From: Arthrobacter yangruifuii
Lineage (GTDB): Bacteria; Actinomycetota; Actinomycetes; Actinomycetales; Micrococcaceae
Assembly: GCF_009192775.1 (NCBI RefSeq)
Contig: NZ_VTFX01000005.1
Span: 496,001 to 560,000 of the forward strand
Length of the DNA stretch: 64,000 nucleotides
Direction: 5' to 3'
Position 1 is the stretch's first letter; each line of letters opens with the position of its first letter. The translations under genes and the position numbers were made by a program. Positions 1-8,041 of the stretch are shown in pieces. Below the pieces are notes generated by a model, which searched no databases, was not told the DNA's origin, and saw nothing but the letters and a program-made list of their open reading frames with translations.

Positions 1-1
1 C

Positions 2-2548
2 GGGCTTTGTGCGGATCTGATTGCCGGCAGGCCGGGAGCCGTCATTCTGGGCGGTGCGGGCGTCGGGAAGACTGCCGTGCTTCGCGCCGTAGCAGACCGT
101 CTCCAGGAGAACTTCCGCATTGTTCCGGTACGCGGCACCGCTATTTCCGCCCGGACCCCGTACGGTGCGCTGGCCTTCCTCCTCAGCTACGTGCCCGAAG
201 GCGCCGAGCAGGATCCGCTGCAGCTGCTCCAGGAACTGAACCGCTCCCTTTCCTCGCGCACCGGACAGGGCCGGGTCCTGGTCCTGGTGGATAACGCGGA
301 CCGGCTGGACCGGTTCTCCATCATGGTTCTGTCCCAGCTGCTGCGGCGGGGGAATATCGCCGTGCTGGCCACCGCCTCAAGGCACTCGGAAATCAGTGAA
401 GAGCTGGTCCGGCTGTGGAGCGAGGGACTGCTGGAGCGGGTGGAACTGGATCCGCTGACCGAGCGGGAGACCCGCCTGCTCATGCAGCAGCTCCTCGGCG
501 GGCAGGTGTCCTCCCTCGCTGCAGGCACCATGTGGCGGGAAAGCGAAGGCAATCCGTTGCTGGTCAGGCTTCTGACCCCCGCCCAGGTCCATCACGGCAC
601 CCTTGCTCTTCGGGATGCCGTCTGGGTCCGCATTGCTGCCTTCGTCCACACCGGGGAAGTCAGTGAAGTGCTGGGCAAGGTGCTGGGCAGGCTGGGCACA
701 GCCGAACGGCGGCTGGTGGAGATCCTTGCTCAATGCGTGAGCCTGCCCCTGTCCAGTGTCCTGGCATTTCTGCCGGCTTCGCGGGTGGATGCCCTGGAGG
801 AACAGCAGATCATTTCCGTAGCCGGCAGTCCGGCGGCCGTCAGGCTCAGGGGACGGGCCCCGGGAACGGTCATCGCGGAGAGTATTCCGCCGGGGCGTAA
901 ACGGAAACTGTGGGAAGACACGTCCGCGCTGGTGAACGCCGAAGATCTCGATGGTGAGGAACTGATGGCGTACGTGGGCTGGACACTGTCCTGCGGGGAG
1001 GAGGTTCCTCCGGCGGAGATTCTTCGTGCAGCGCGTGCCGCCAACAGGCGCGCGGACCCGGCGGCGGCGCTCCGGTTCGTCCGGACGGTGCCCCGGGACC
1101 GGCGCAGCCAGGAACTGGTCCTTGAAGAGGTTCGTGCCCTGCACCTGGCCGGGCACCTCCCGGAGGCTGTCCGCGTCCTGCAGGACGCGGAGCCGCAGCT
1201 GGTCCCGCAGGAGCGTTCCAGCTATGTTCCGCTGATGCTGCTGCATGTCCGGACCCAGGCCCGCCTGCCGGGGTCCGGAGATCCCCTGCAGACACTGGCA
1301 GCTGTGGAAGTATCGTGCCCGGCGGAGGGTGAGCACCCTGAGCTGGAAGCGGCAGTGGTTATGGCCCGGAGTGCGCTGGCGGCGGACGGGGGCTGTGTCC
1401 GGGACGTGCCGGACCGCCTCGCGGAGCTTGCCGGGGACAGTGCCCTGACTCCGTTCACCCGGATGGAGGCCGCAGCGCTGCACGCGCACGTGCTTGCCCT
1501 GACCGGACGGAACTCTGAAGCACTGCAGGTCCTGAAGCGGTTGGGTCCGCCGGAGAACTACGCCGTCCACCCCGGGAATGCGGGGGAGGTCTGCACCCGT
1601 ATTTTCGATGCCTACATCCTCACCGGTGAGCTCGGCCTGGCGGCGGACTTTGTTCGTTCCTTTGATGACCTTGGTGTCCGGCCGTCCTATCAGGGTGCCG
1701 CCGGCGAGCTGGCCGTGGCCGTCCTCGCGGCCTGGCAGGGGCAGGACCGTGCAGCCCGGGATGCGCTCGCCGGCGCCATGGCGCAGCTCCGGTTTGACGA
1801 CCCGCAGGATATGCTGCCGCTCGCGCGGGTCCTTTCGGCATACGTCCGCCGCGAACAGCATCCGGAGGCGGCGGGACTGCCCGGACAGCAGAAGGCGGCA
1901 GGCAGGCGGCCGGGATATGCCAAGGATTTCCTGCTCCGCTATTTTTCCGTTCTCACCGACACCACCGACGACGCCGTTCCCCGTCTACGCGCTGAAGCGG
2001 GATCTGCCCGGGCAGCCGGCTACGCAGCACCGGCGCTGCTGTTTCTTTCGGCAGCGGTGCGGAAGGGTGACAGGCAGGCCGCGGCAGAGGTCCTCTCGAC
2101 GGCGCGGGAGGTGAGCGGGCGGTTCAGTGAACTGGTGGCGGATTTCGCAGCCGGGATCCTCCGTGATGATCCGGCGCTGCTGGTCACAGCGGCCAAGGGC
2201 TTCAATGACCGCGGACACTACCTGCTGGCCCGGGACGCTGCACAGGCTGCAGAGGACCGGTTGGCGAACGGCAGCTCAGCGGAACGGAAAAAGCTGGCCA
2301 GAACGGCCCGTGCCCTGGTCAATGCCAGTTTGCGGCGCATGCACCACCTCGGAAGCCGCGCGGAAACACTGGCGATCTTGAGCCAATTCGAGGCCGATCT
2401 TGCGCAACGGGCGGTTACGATAGCGACCACCACGCAGATAGCCCGGGAGCTGAACCTTTCTCCCCGAACAGTCGAGTGGCACCTGGGAAAGATCTTCGCA
2501 AAGCTCCACGTCTCCGGCCGATCCGAGTTGGCGGAGATTCTGGTCTAG
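2..2548 (+). CDS. LAL-type LuxR-family ATP-binding regulator 1 (5' end outside window)
   Basis: The reading frame is open to the window edge, so the start codon lies upstream; 848 residues are visible. A Walker A motif GGAGVGKT is at visible residues 17-24 and a Walker B-like LVLVDNAD follows near residue 95, marking an AAA_16-type ATPase domain. A long helical, TPR-like alanine/leucine-rich middle follows. The last 56 residues are a LuxR-type helix-turn-helix with a clear recognition helix (LSPRTVEWHLGKIF), but the first helix reads LSQFEAD instead of the usual LTxRE. This is the architecture of large ATP-binding LuxR activators. Its C-terminus closely resembles that of the third gene in the array (SPRTV-D/E-WHLG, FAKL-VSGR). 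The next gene starts 19 bases downstream, so the two are probably co-transcribed. The inducer is unknown; targets are inferred to be the adjacent polysaccharide genes. Confidence 0.88.
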   Translation, partial: GLCADLIAGRPGAVILGGAGVGKTAVLRAVADRLQENFRIVPVRGTAISARTPYGALAFLLSYVPEGAEQDPLQLLQELNRSLSSRTGQGRVLVLVDNADRLDRFSIMVLSQLLRRGNIAVLATASRHSEISEELVRLWSEGLLERVELDPLTERETRLLMQQLLGGQVSSLAAGTMWRESEGNPLLVRLLTPAQVHHGTLALRDAVWVRIAAFVHTGEVSEVLGKVLGRLGTAERRLVEILAQCVSLPLSSVLAFLPASRVDALEEQQIISVAGSPAAVRLRGRAPGTVIAESIPPGRKRKLWEDTSALVNAEDLDGEELMAYVGWTLSCGEEVPPAEILRAARAANRRADPAAALRFVRTVPRDRRSQELVLEEVRALHLAGHLPEAVRVLQDAEPQLVPQERSSYVPLMLLHVRTQARLPGSGDPLQTLAAVEVSCPAEGEHPELEAAVVMARSALAADGGCVRDVPDRLAELAGDSALTPFTRMEAAALHAHVLALTGRNSEALQVLKRLGPPENYAVHPGNAGEVCTRIFDAYILTGELGLAADFVRSFDDLGVRPSYQGAAGELAVAVLAAWQGQDRAARDALAGAMAQLRFDDPQDMLPLARVLSAYVRREQHPEAAGLPGQQKAAGRRPGYAKDFLLRYFSVLTDTTDDAVPRLRAEAGSARAAGYAAPALLFLSAAVRKGDRQAAAEVLSTAREVSGRFSELVADFAAGILRDDPALLVTAAKGFNDRGHYLLARDAAQAAEDRLANGSSAERKKLARTARALVNASLRRMHHLGSRAETLAILSQFEADLAQRAVTIATTTQIARELNLSPRTVEWHLGKIFAKLHVSGRSELAEILV

Positions 2549-2567
2549 GAACCGATGGGGGAAGAGG

Positions 2568-5264
2568 ATGTACGGGTTGAACCCGCGGCCGCTGATGGGC
2601 CGGGACACTGTCCTTTCCTCCGTGCTCGAGAGCCTGACCCGGCCTGCTGGACACGGCGCGGCCGTTGCCGCGGAAACAGGGCTGGGGAAGACTGCCTTCG
2701 CTGCGGCAGTTGCGCAGAAGCTGCAGGAAAAGATGCCCGTGCACTGGGTCTATTCCAGCCCGGCCCTGCAGAGTGTTCCGTACGGGGCGCTGGCTTCCCT
2801 CCTGCCGGACCTCGCTCCGGGGCAGACCGGATCTCCGCTGGCGGTGATGCGTGCCCTGATAGGCAAACTGTCGGAAACGGCCGGCGGGCTGCCGGCCGGG
2901 CAGGGTGCAGAACCCCTGATCATCGTCGATGATGCGCATGACATTGACGGGCCCAGCCTCGACCTGCTCGCCCAGCTGCTGGAGGCCCGCCATATCCGGC
3001 TCCTTGTCCTGACCCGGTCCTTCCAGGATATTTCCGGTGTCTTGCCGCATACGTGGGATGGCCAGCTGTCCCGGCACCGTCTGCTCCCGCTGGACGAACG
3101 GCAAGTGCTCAGCCTGTGCCAGCAGGAACTCCAAGGCCAGATCAGTGCTGCGGCAGCTGTTGAGCTGGCCCGCCTCACCGGTGGAAATCCGATGTACCTG
3201 CTGGCGGTGGTTGATGAAGCGGTGCGCGGCGGCTTCCTGGTCCAGCGGCAGGGCATCTGGGTAGCGACCAACGGGGCCCTCCCGGTGGGCGGACGCGTGG
3301 GCGATCTGGTCAAGACCCAGATCCGGGGCCTGGACCACGAGGACCGCGCCGCCATGGAGGTCATCTGCCTGGCGGAACCCCTGCCGCTGACGGCTGGCTT
3401 CCGGCTGGGCCTGCACGAGTCGGTGGACCGGCTGACGGATTCGCTGCTGGTCAAGGTCTCGGCGGATGCCCGTCTCGGCCAGGTCCTGCGTCCGATGCAT
3501 CCGCTTTACGGAGATGTTGTCCGCGGCATGGTGCCGGCTGTACGAAGCGCGCGTCTGCTTCAGCAGCTGCAGCACGCCCTCGACGGTGTGGAGGTGGGGG
3601 AGGAAGGAGTGCTCCGCCGCATTTCGTGGGCCCTGGCGCTGGGAGCCGACATCCCGGAGCAGCAGCTGCTGTTCGCGGCGGAAACGGCGAACAACCGTTC
3701 CGATCCGCGTCTGGCCCTCCGCGCAGCCGCTGCCGTCGGCCAGGGGAAGCTACGCATACCCGCACAGGTCCAGGAGGCCCGCGCGCTGCTGCTGCTCGGG
3801 GAAGCCGGCCCGGCCGCCGCGGCGTTGGAGGGAACACTGGAGCAGGCCCCGGATCTGCACACCGTAAAACAGGCGATGCTGGTGCATATCCGTTTCGCCA
3901 TGACAGCCACCGGGGAGACGGACTGGGCAGGCCCGCTGGCCCTCGCCTGGACCCGCGTAATCGACCGGCTGTCCAAAGACGAGCCGCTCGAAGCTGTGGA
4001 ACGTGCCCGCTGCGGGGCCCAGCTGCTCGGGATCCTGCGCATGGTCAGGGAGGGCGACTACGTCCACGCAGAACTGGAACTGGCCCAGATGCTCCGCCGT
4101 GCACGGGAGAGCGCAGACCGTGACGCGATCCTGTGTGCAGAGGCACTGACGGCAGAAGTCCTCATGGCGACGGGGCGGGCGCAAACCGCACTCGAACACA
4201 GTACGGTTGCCATGCAGATGCTGCAGGACGGCAGTGCGGAGTCACAGCTGATGGGTACGTTCGTCCTGCACCGGCACCTCGACGTGCTCGGATGGCTCGG
4301 AGAATGGGAACAGCTTCAGGAGACGGTTGGGTCTGTGGACTCGCCCGTCCAGCCGGCGCTTCTGTATTCCGGCGGCGTCGTTGATTTTGCGCTCGGTATC
4401 AGCCGCCTGCGCTCCAATGCCCCCGATGACGCCGCCAGGCACTTTTCCGCCGCGGCGGAAGCTGCGGCCCTCCACGATCCCCAGGGCATCCTGCCGCTGG
4501 CCCTGGCCCTGGGTTCGTTTGCAGCCGGCAGCCTGGGCCAGCGGGACCTCGCCGGGAGGATGCTCGCGGAGGCCGGAAGGACCGCCCCGCGGGGACCGGA
4601 ACAGTTCCGGCTGCTGGTTGAAGGAATCCTCGCCGGGGGCCGCTATCTGTGGGATTCGGACGAGGCCTCCATGAAGGCGCTGCGGGAGAGCGCGGAGCAG
4701 GCGCAGGAGCGTTCGTTCACGGCGGTGGAATTCACCCTCCGCCACCTGTACCTGCGGCTGGGCGGGTTCGACGACGCCGGCCGCCTGCTGAAGGTCACGG
4801 AGGGATTCGAGGGACCACAGGCGGCTGTGCTCAACCGGGTGGCCCGCGCCGTCGTCGACCAGGACTGTGCGGCCCTTGCTGCCCTGGTTGCCGACCCGGA
4901 TCCGGAAATGGATGAGCTGCTGGCCAAGCAGTGCCTCGCCGAGGCGCTGCGGCTGGCCCGCAGGAGCAACAACAAGGACGTCCTCAACCGGATCGAGCGC
5001 CTCACCGGGCGGCGTGGAAGCGGCAACCGGGGTTCCCTTCCCGGATTGACCCGCCGGGAACGCGACATAGCAGCGCTGGTCGCGGACGGACATCGCAATG
5101 CTGAAATCGCCGGAATGCTGAACCTCTCCGTCCGTACGGTAGAAGGGCATATCTACCGGACCTACGAAAAACTCGGGATCAGCCGCAGGGAAGAACTGAA
5201 GGAAATATTTCCCCAGCTGGACCAGCCATCCGGACTGCAAAACCGGATCGTGGGCGCCGAGTAG
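2568..5264 (+). CDS. LAL-type LuxR-family ATP-binding regulator 2
   Basis: 898 residues. The ATG at 2568 follows a good ribosome site (GGGGGAAGAGG). The P-loop region at residues 35-42 reads AETGLGKT: the first glycine of GxxxxGKT is alanine, a mild departure from consensus. Walker B is LIIVDDAHDID near residue 118-127. A TPR-like helical middle follows. Residues 827-898 are a canonical LuxR HTH beginning LTRRERDIAALVADG with recognition helix LSVRTVEGHIYRTY, plus a short tail. The family couples ATP binding to transcription activation. The C-terminus is closest to regulator 5 (KLGISRR in both). It follows regulator 1 by 19 bases. ATPase competence is uncertain because of the altered P-loop. 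Confidence 0.9.
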   Translation: MYGLNPRPLMGRDTVLSSVLESLTRPAGHGAAVAAETGLGKTAFAAAVAQKLQEKMPVHWVYSSPALQSVPYGALASLLPDLAPGQTGSPLAVMRALIGKLSETAGGLPAGQGAEPLIIVDDAHDIDGPSLDLLAQLLEARHIRLLVLTRSFQDISGVLPHTWDGQLSRHRLLPLDERQVLSLCQQELQGQISAAAAVELARLTGGNPMYLLAVVDEAVRGGFLVQRQGIWVATNGALPVGGRVGDLVKTQIRGLDHEDRAAMEVICLAEPLPLTAGFRLGLHESVDRLTDSLLVKVSADARLGQVLRPMHPLYGDVVRGMVPAVRSARLLQQLQHALDGVEVGEEGVLRRISWALALGADIPEQQLLFAAETANNRSDPRLALRAAAAVGQGKLRIPAQVQEARALLLLGEAGPAAAALEGTLEQAPDLHTVKQAMLVHIRFAMTATGETDWAGPLALAWTRVIDRLSKDEPLEAVERARCGAQLLGILRMVREGDYVHAELELAQMLRRARESADRDAILCAEALTAEVLMATGRAQTALEHSTVAMQMLQDGSAESQLMGTFVLHRHLDVLGWLGEWEQLQETVGSVDSPVQPALLYSGGVVDFALGISRLRSNAPDDAARHFSAAAEAAALHDPQGILPLALALGSFAAGSLGQRDLAGRMLAEAGRTAPRGPEQFRLLVEGILAGGRYLWDSDEASMKALRESAEQAQERSFTAVEFTLRHLYLRLGGFDDAGRLLKVTEGFEGPQAAVLNRVARAVVDQDCAALAALVADPDPEMDELLAKQCLAEALRLARRSNNKDVLNRIERLTGRRGSGNRGSLPGLTRRERDIAALVADGHRNAEIAGMLNLSVRTVEGHIYRTYEKLGISRREELKEIFPQLDQPSGLQNRIVGAE

Positions 5265-5552
5265 TTTCCGCCGGAAACACCAGTAGGTTTTACTCGGGCG
5301 CCGCCAATCCGGGCTTCGTAAAGTGAAAACCGCTACCCACGGTTCACTGGGTGCGGATGCGGACCGGGCCTAGGCCCACCGCCCGCGGTGCCCGGGAACT
5401 TCGGGTCCCACATACGGAGCCGGCGGCGTCGATGCCCTCTGAGACCGGGGTGTCCCCCCAGCCGCCGCCGGCTCCTTCCCGAACGCTTATCCGCAGGCAC
5501 TTCCGAATGCCGGCATCAACAGCACCGCGCAACCGGTGGAGGAGCCCGTTCC
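5265..5552 (+). promoter_or_regulatory. Leader and probable promoter of LAL regulator 3
   Basis: A 288-base gap. A TACTCG element at 5291-5296 lies 28 bases (start to start) before a TAnnnT hexamer TAAAGT at 5319-5324. The same spacing occurs before regulator 4 and nearly the same before the first glycosylphosphotransferase. Transcription from here would give a leader of about 220 bases. The leader contains a 12-bp perfect inverted repeat (GAGCCGGCGGCG 5417-5428 against 5463-5474, 34-base loop) ending about 80 bases before the ATG. Promoter assignment is by pattern only. Confidence 0.45.
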
Positions 5553-7748
5553 ATGGAAGCTGCCCTACTCCGTGGAAGCCCCGACGGCAGCCGGGAGCCC
5601 GGCCCTCGTGCCGAAGCCGTCCCGGCCCAGATCAGGAATGCGGCCGCAGGAGCAATGGAAGCACTGACCGAAGGCAAGAGCGTCCTGGTCACAGGGGCAG
5701 CGGGGGCCGGGAAGTCCACCGTAATGGCCACGGTCCTGGCGGGACTTGGCAGCGGCTATTCCGTGTTGCAGCTGCGGGGGAGCGCCTCCTGGGCCGGGAA
5801 GGATTTCGACGGTCTCCTGTGGCTCCTGAGTGAACTGCCCCCGGAGCTCCTGTCCGATCCGGTGTATGTACTCCAGTTTGTCCGCAGGGTATTGAAGGAG
5901 AAGGCAGCCGGACGCCGCCTGGTGATCTCCGTCGAAAACATGGGCGAGCTGGACAATGCCTCGGTGGCCGTTCTTCTCCAGCTGTGCAGGGCCGGTTGCG
6001 CCCTCCTGCTGGCCACGGTCCGGGAGCTGTCCTCCTGCAGCAGCGAACTCGTGCGCTGGTGGGCTGAAGGATCGGTACACCGGGAGGCCCTCGAGCCCCT
6101 GAACCCCGCAGCTACCCGGGTGCTGCTCGAGGAACTGGCCGGAGGAAAGGTCTCGAATCGAGTCGTGGCCCAGGTGCAGGCAAGGGCCCTGGGCAATCCG
6201 CTGCTTTCGGCCATGTTCCTCCGGGAACAACTCGATGCCGGGACGGTGCTGAAACGGCGCGGAACCCTTGTCTGGACAGGGGCGGTCTCGTATTCCGGCG
6301 CCCTGGCCGAGCGGGTGGCAGCGGAAACCTCCGGACTTGGTCCGGCGGAACGGTATGCGGCGGATGTACTCGCGGTGGCCGGGGCCGTGCCCCCGCTCCT
6401 GCTCCTGCAGGTCGCTGATCCGGCCGCCGTTGAAAGGCTCGAACGGGATCGCCTTCTCACCTCGGGTCCGCCCGGTACCGTTCAGCTCAAGGACCCGGTG
6501 CTCGCGGCGGCTGCCGCGGCCCTGGTCCCGCACGGCCGGGCCGCCGAGATCCGTTCCCGGCTCGACGCCGTCGCCGGCGGATCTTTCCTGCGTACCGGCA
6601 GGGAACCGTCATCGGCTGCCCGCCGGACGGCGGCCACCGCAGCGGTTTACGCTGCCGCGGATCTGTCCCGCCGCGGCCGCTGGGAGGAGGCCGCGGCCGC
6701 CGCCCGGGTGTGCCTTGACGCATCGACCGAACCCGACGCCGACGGCGGGCGGCGTCCGGACCTTGCTTCAGAGCTTTTCCATGTCTTCCTGCGGTGCGGT
6801 GAGGTGCACCAGGCTGCGGACCTGCTGGCAAGGACGGAGCAGGGCGCAGCGGACACGGAGCTTGACGGCGGAAATGACCTGTGTGGGGGCACCGTCCACG
6901 CTCTGGGCGGACGTGCCGACCGCGCCCTGGACTGTCTGGAACGGGCCATTGCCCAGTTCGAGGAAGACGGATCCGCCCATCTGCTGGCCCTGGCACGCAC
7001 CGCCGCAGCCTATGCATGCCTTGTGCTTGACGACGTCGAAACAGCGCGCGCCTACCTGGCCGCTGCCGTTCCCGGCGATCCCGGGCCGGACCGGGGTGAT
7101 CCTGCTGCGTCCGTGGCGGTGCACACCGGTCCGTGGGCCGATCTCACGGCATGCTTTTCCGGGTTGTGCGCTGTCCGCGGCCTCAGTGCCGCTGCCGCCG
7201 GAACCGGCCCGGACCTGCCCGGAACCCTCCTGGTCCTCGCCGCTGCTGCGCTGCAGGGCAGGCCCGGAGCAGCAGGGGAACTCGGCACCACGGCAGCCGG
7301 CTGCAGCGGGGACGCCGCCCGGATGTACCTCGAGCTGGCCGAAGGTCTCACGGCGTCGGAGCCCGCCGCCATCCTCCGGGCGGCAGAGCGGGCCTACGGG
7401 CGGGGACAGTTCCTGATGGCCCATGAGGCGGCCCGGCATGCGGCAGACCTGTCCCGCGGAGCGGCGGACAGGCCACGGCTGCGCGCCGCAACCCGGCTGG
7501 CGAACACCAGCTACCGGATGCTGCGGACCTCTCATTCCGTAACCGACCGGCTGCCGGAACTGACCGGCTTCGAGCAGCGGCTGGCACTGGGCGCCGCGGC
7601 GGGAACCAGCAGTTCCCACCTCGCTGCGGCGCTGCATCTCTCGCCCCGGACCGTCGACTGGCATCTCGGCCGTATCTTCGCGAAGCTACGCGTTTCCGGC
7701 CGCGCGGAACTGCGTGAGTGTCTGGAAACGGAAGAACAGCGTACTTGA
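5553..7748 (+). CDS. LAL-type LuxR-family ATP-binding regulator 3
   Basis: 731 residues from ATG 5553, chosen because GGTGGAGGAG lies about 9 bases upstream. The frame stays open back to GTG 5388, but that extension is arginine-rich and unlike family N-termini. Walker A GAAGAGKS is at residues 48-55. The Walker B position reads LVISVEN near 123-129, with glutamate where siblings have aspartate. A helical middle follows, shorter than in the siblings. The C-terminal HTH (about 670-731) has a divergent first helix (LTGFEQRLALGAAAG) and an intact recognition helix (LSPRTVDWHLGRIF). It is closest to regulator 1. It has its own upstream promoter-like element, so it can probably be transcribed apart from regulators 1-2. 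Confidence 0.88.
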   Translation: MEAALLRGSPDGSREPGPRAEAVPAQIRNAAAGAMEALTEGKSVLVTGAAGAGKSTVMATVLAGLGSGYSVLQLRGSASWAGKDFDGLLWLLSELPPELLSDPVYVLQFVRRVLKEKAAGRRLVISVENMGELDNASVAVLLQLCRAGCALLLATVRELSSCSSELVRWWAEGSVHREALEPLNPAATRVLLEELAGGKVSNRVVAQVQARALGNPLLSAMFLREQLDAGTVLKRRGTLVWTGAVSYSGALAERVAAETSGLGPAERYAADVLAVAGAVPPLLLLQVADPAAVERLERDRLLTSGPPGTVQLKDPVLAAAAAALVPHGRAAEIRSRLDAVAGGSFLRTGREPSSAARRTAATAAVYAAADLSRRGRWEEAAAAARVCLDASTEPDADGGRRPDLASELFHVFLRCGEVHQAADLLARTEQGAADTELDGGNDLCGGTVHALGGRADRALDCLERAIAQFEEDGSAHLLALARTAAAYACLVLDDVETARAYLAAAVPGDPGPDRGDPAASVAVHTGPWADLTACFSGLCAVRGLSAAAAGTGPDLPGTLLVLAAAALQGRPGAAGELGTTAAGCSGDAARMYLELAEGLTASEPAAILRAAERAYGRGQFLMAHEAARHAADLSRGAADRPRLRAATRLANTSYRMLRTSHSVTDRLPELTGFEQRLALGAAAGTSSSHLAAALHLSPRTVDWHLGRIFAKLRVSGRAELRECLETEEQRT

Positions 7749-7835
7749 GGGCGCAGATCTTCGCGAGGCGGGACCGTCGCAGGTGGTTCGCACCGGTAAT
7801 TACGTAGGCATACACGGCCATGTACGGGCGATTTC

Positions 7836-7900
7836 CGAGTAATCGAGTAGCGGAACTAGGGAGCGCTACTCGTGTAGCGCCCGGAAGGCCTTCCTACTCT
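7836..7900 (+). promoter_or_regulatory. Palindromic TACTCG operator and -10-like box before LAL regulator 4
   Basis: Two nested inverted repeats occur here. CGAGTAGCG (7844-7852) and CGCTACTCG (7864-7872) are perfect 9-bp arms around 11 bases. GCGCTAC (7863-7869) and GTAGCGC (7874-7880) are perfect 7-bp arms around TCGT. A further CGAGTA is at 7836-7841. A TAnnnT hexamer TACTCT is at 7895-7900, 28 bases after TACTCG at 7867. The arrangement fits an activator site overlapping a -35 region, with cooperative binding to several half-sites. The binding protein is inferred to be one of the adjacent LAL regulators. Confidence 0.5.
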
Positions 7901-7957
7901 GGTGGACAACAGCAATACCGGTGGCAACCCTCCCCCAGGGTAGAGGGCTACCTGCTG

Positions 7958-8027
7958 CTGAACCGACACACCTGAACCGCCGAATCTGAACCGCCGAATC
8001 TGAACCGCCGAATCTGAACCGACAGAA
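7958..8027 (+). repeat. Five tandem 14-bp repeats in the leader of LAL regulator 4
   Basis: Five consecutive 14-base units share the core CTGAACCG. Unit 1 (7958-7971) is CTGAACCGACACAC. Units 2-4 (7972-8013) are identical CTGAACCGCCGAAT. Unit 5 (8014-8027) is CTGAACCGACAGAA. The array ends 14 bases before the annotated GTG start and would lie in the mRNA leader of the promoter at 7836-7900. The period is not a multiple of three, so it is not a coding repeat. Function is unknown; protein or RNA binding sites, or a slippage-variable spacer, are possible. Confidence 0.8.
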
Positions 8028-8041
8028 ACCGGGTCTCAAAA

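Noticed and set aside
377-1861. Long minus-strand frame opposite LAL regulator 1
   Set aside because: Composition (Arg/Gln/His-rich, no domains) is that of an antisense shadow in high-GC DNA. The plus-strand frame has clear ATPase and HTH motifs.
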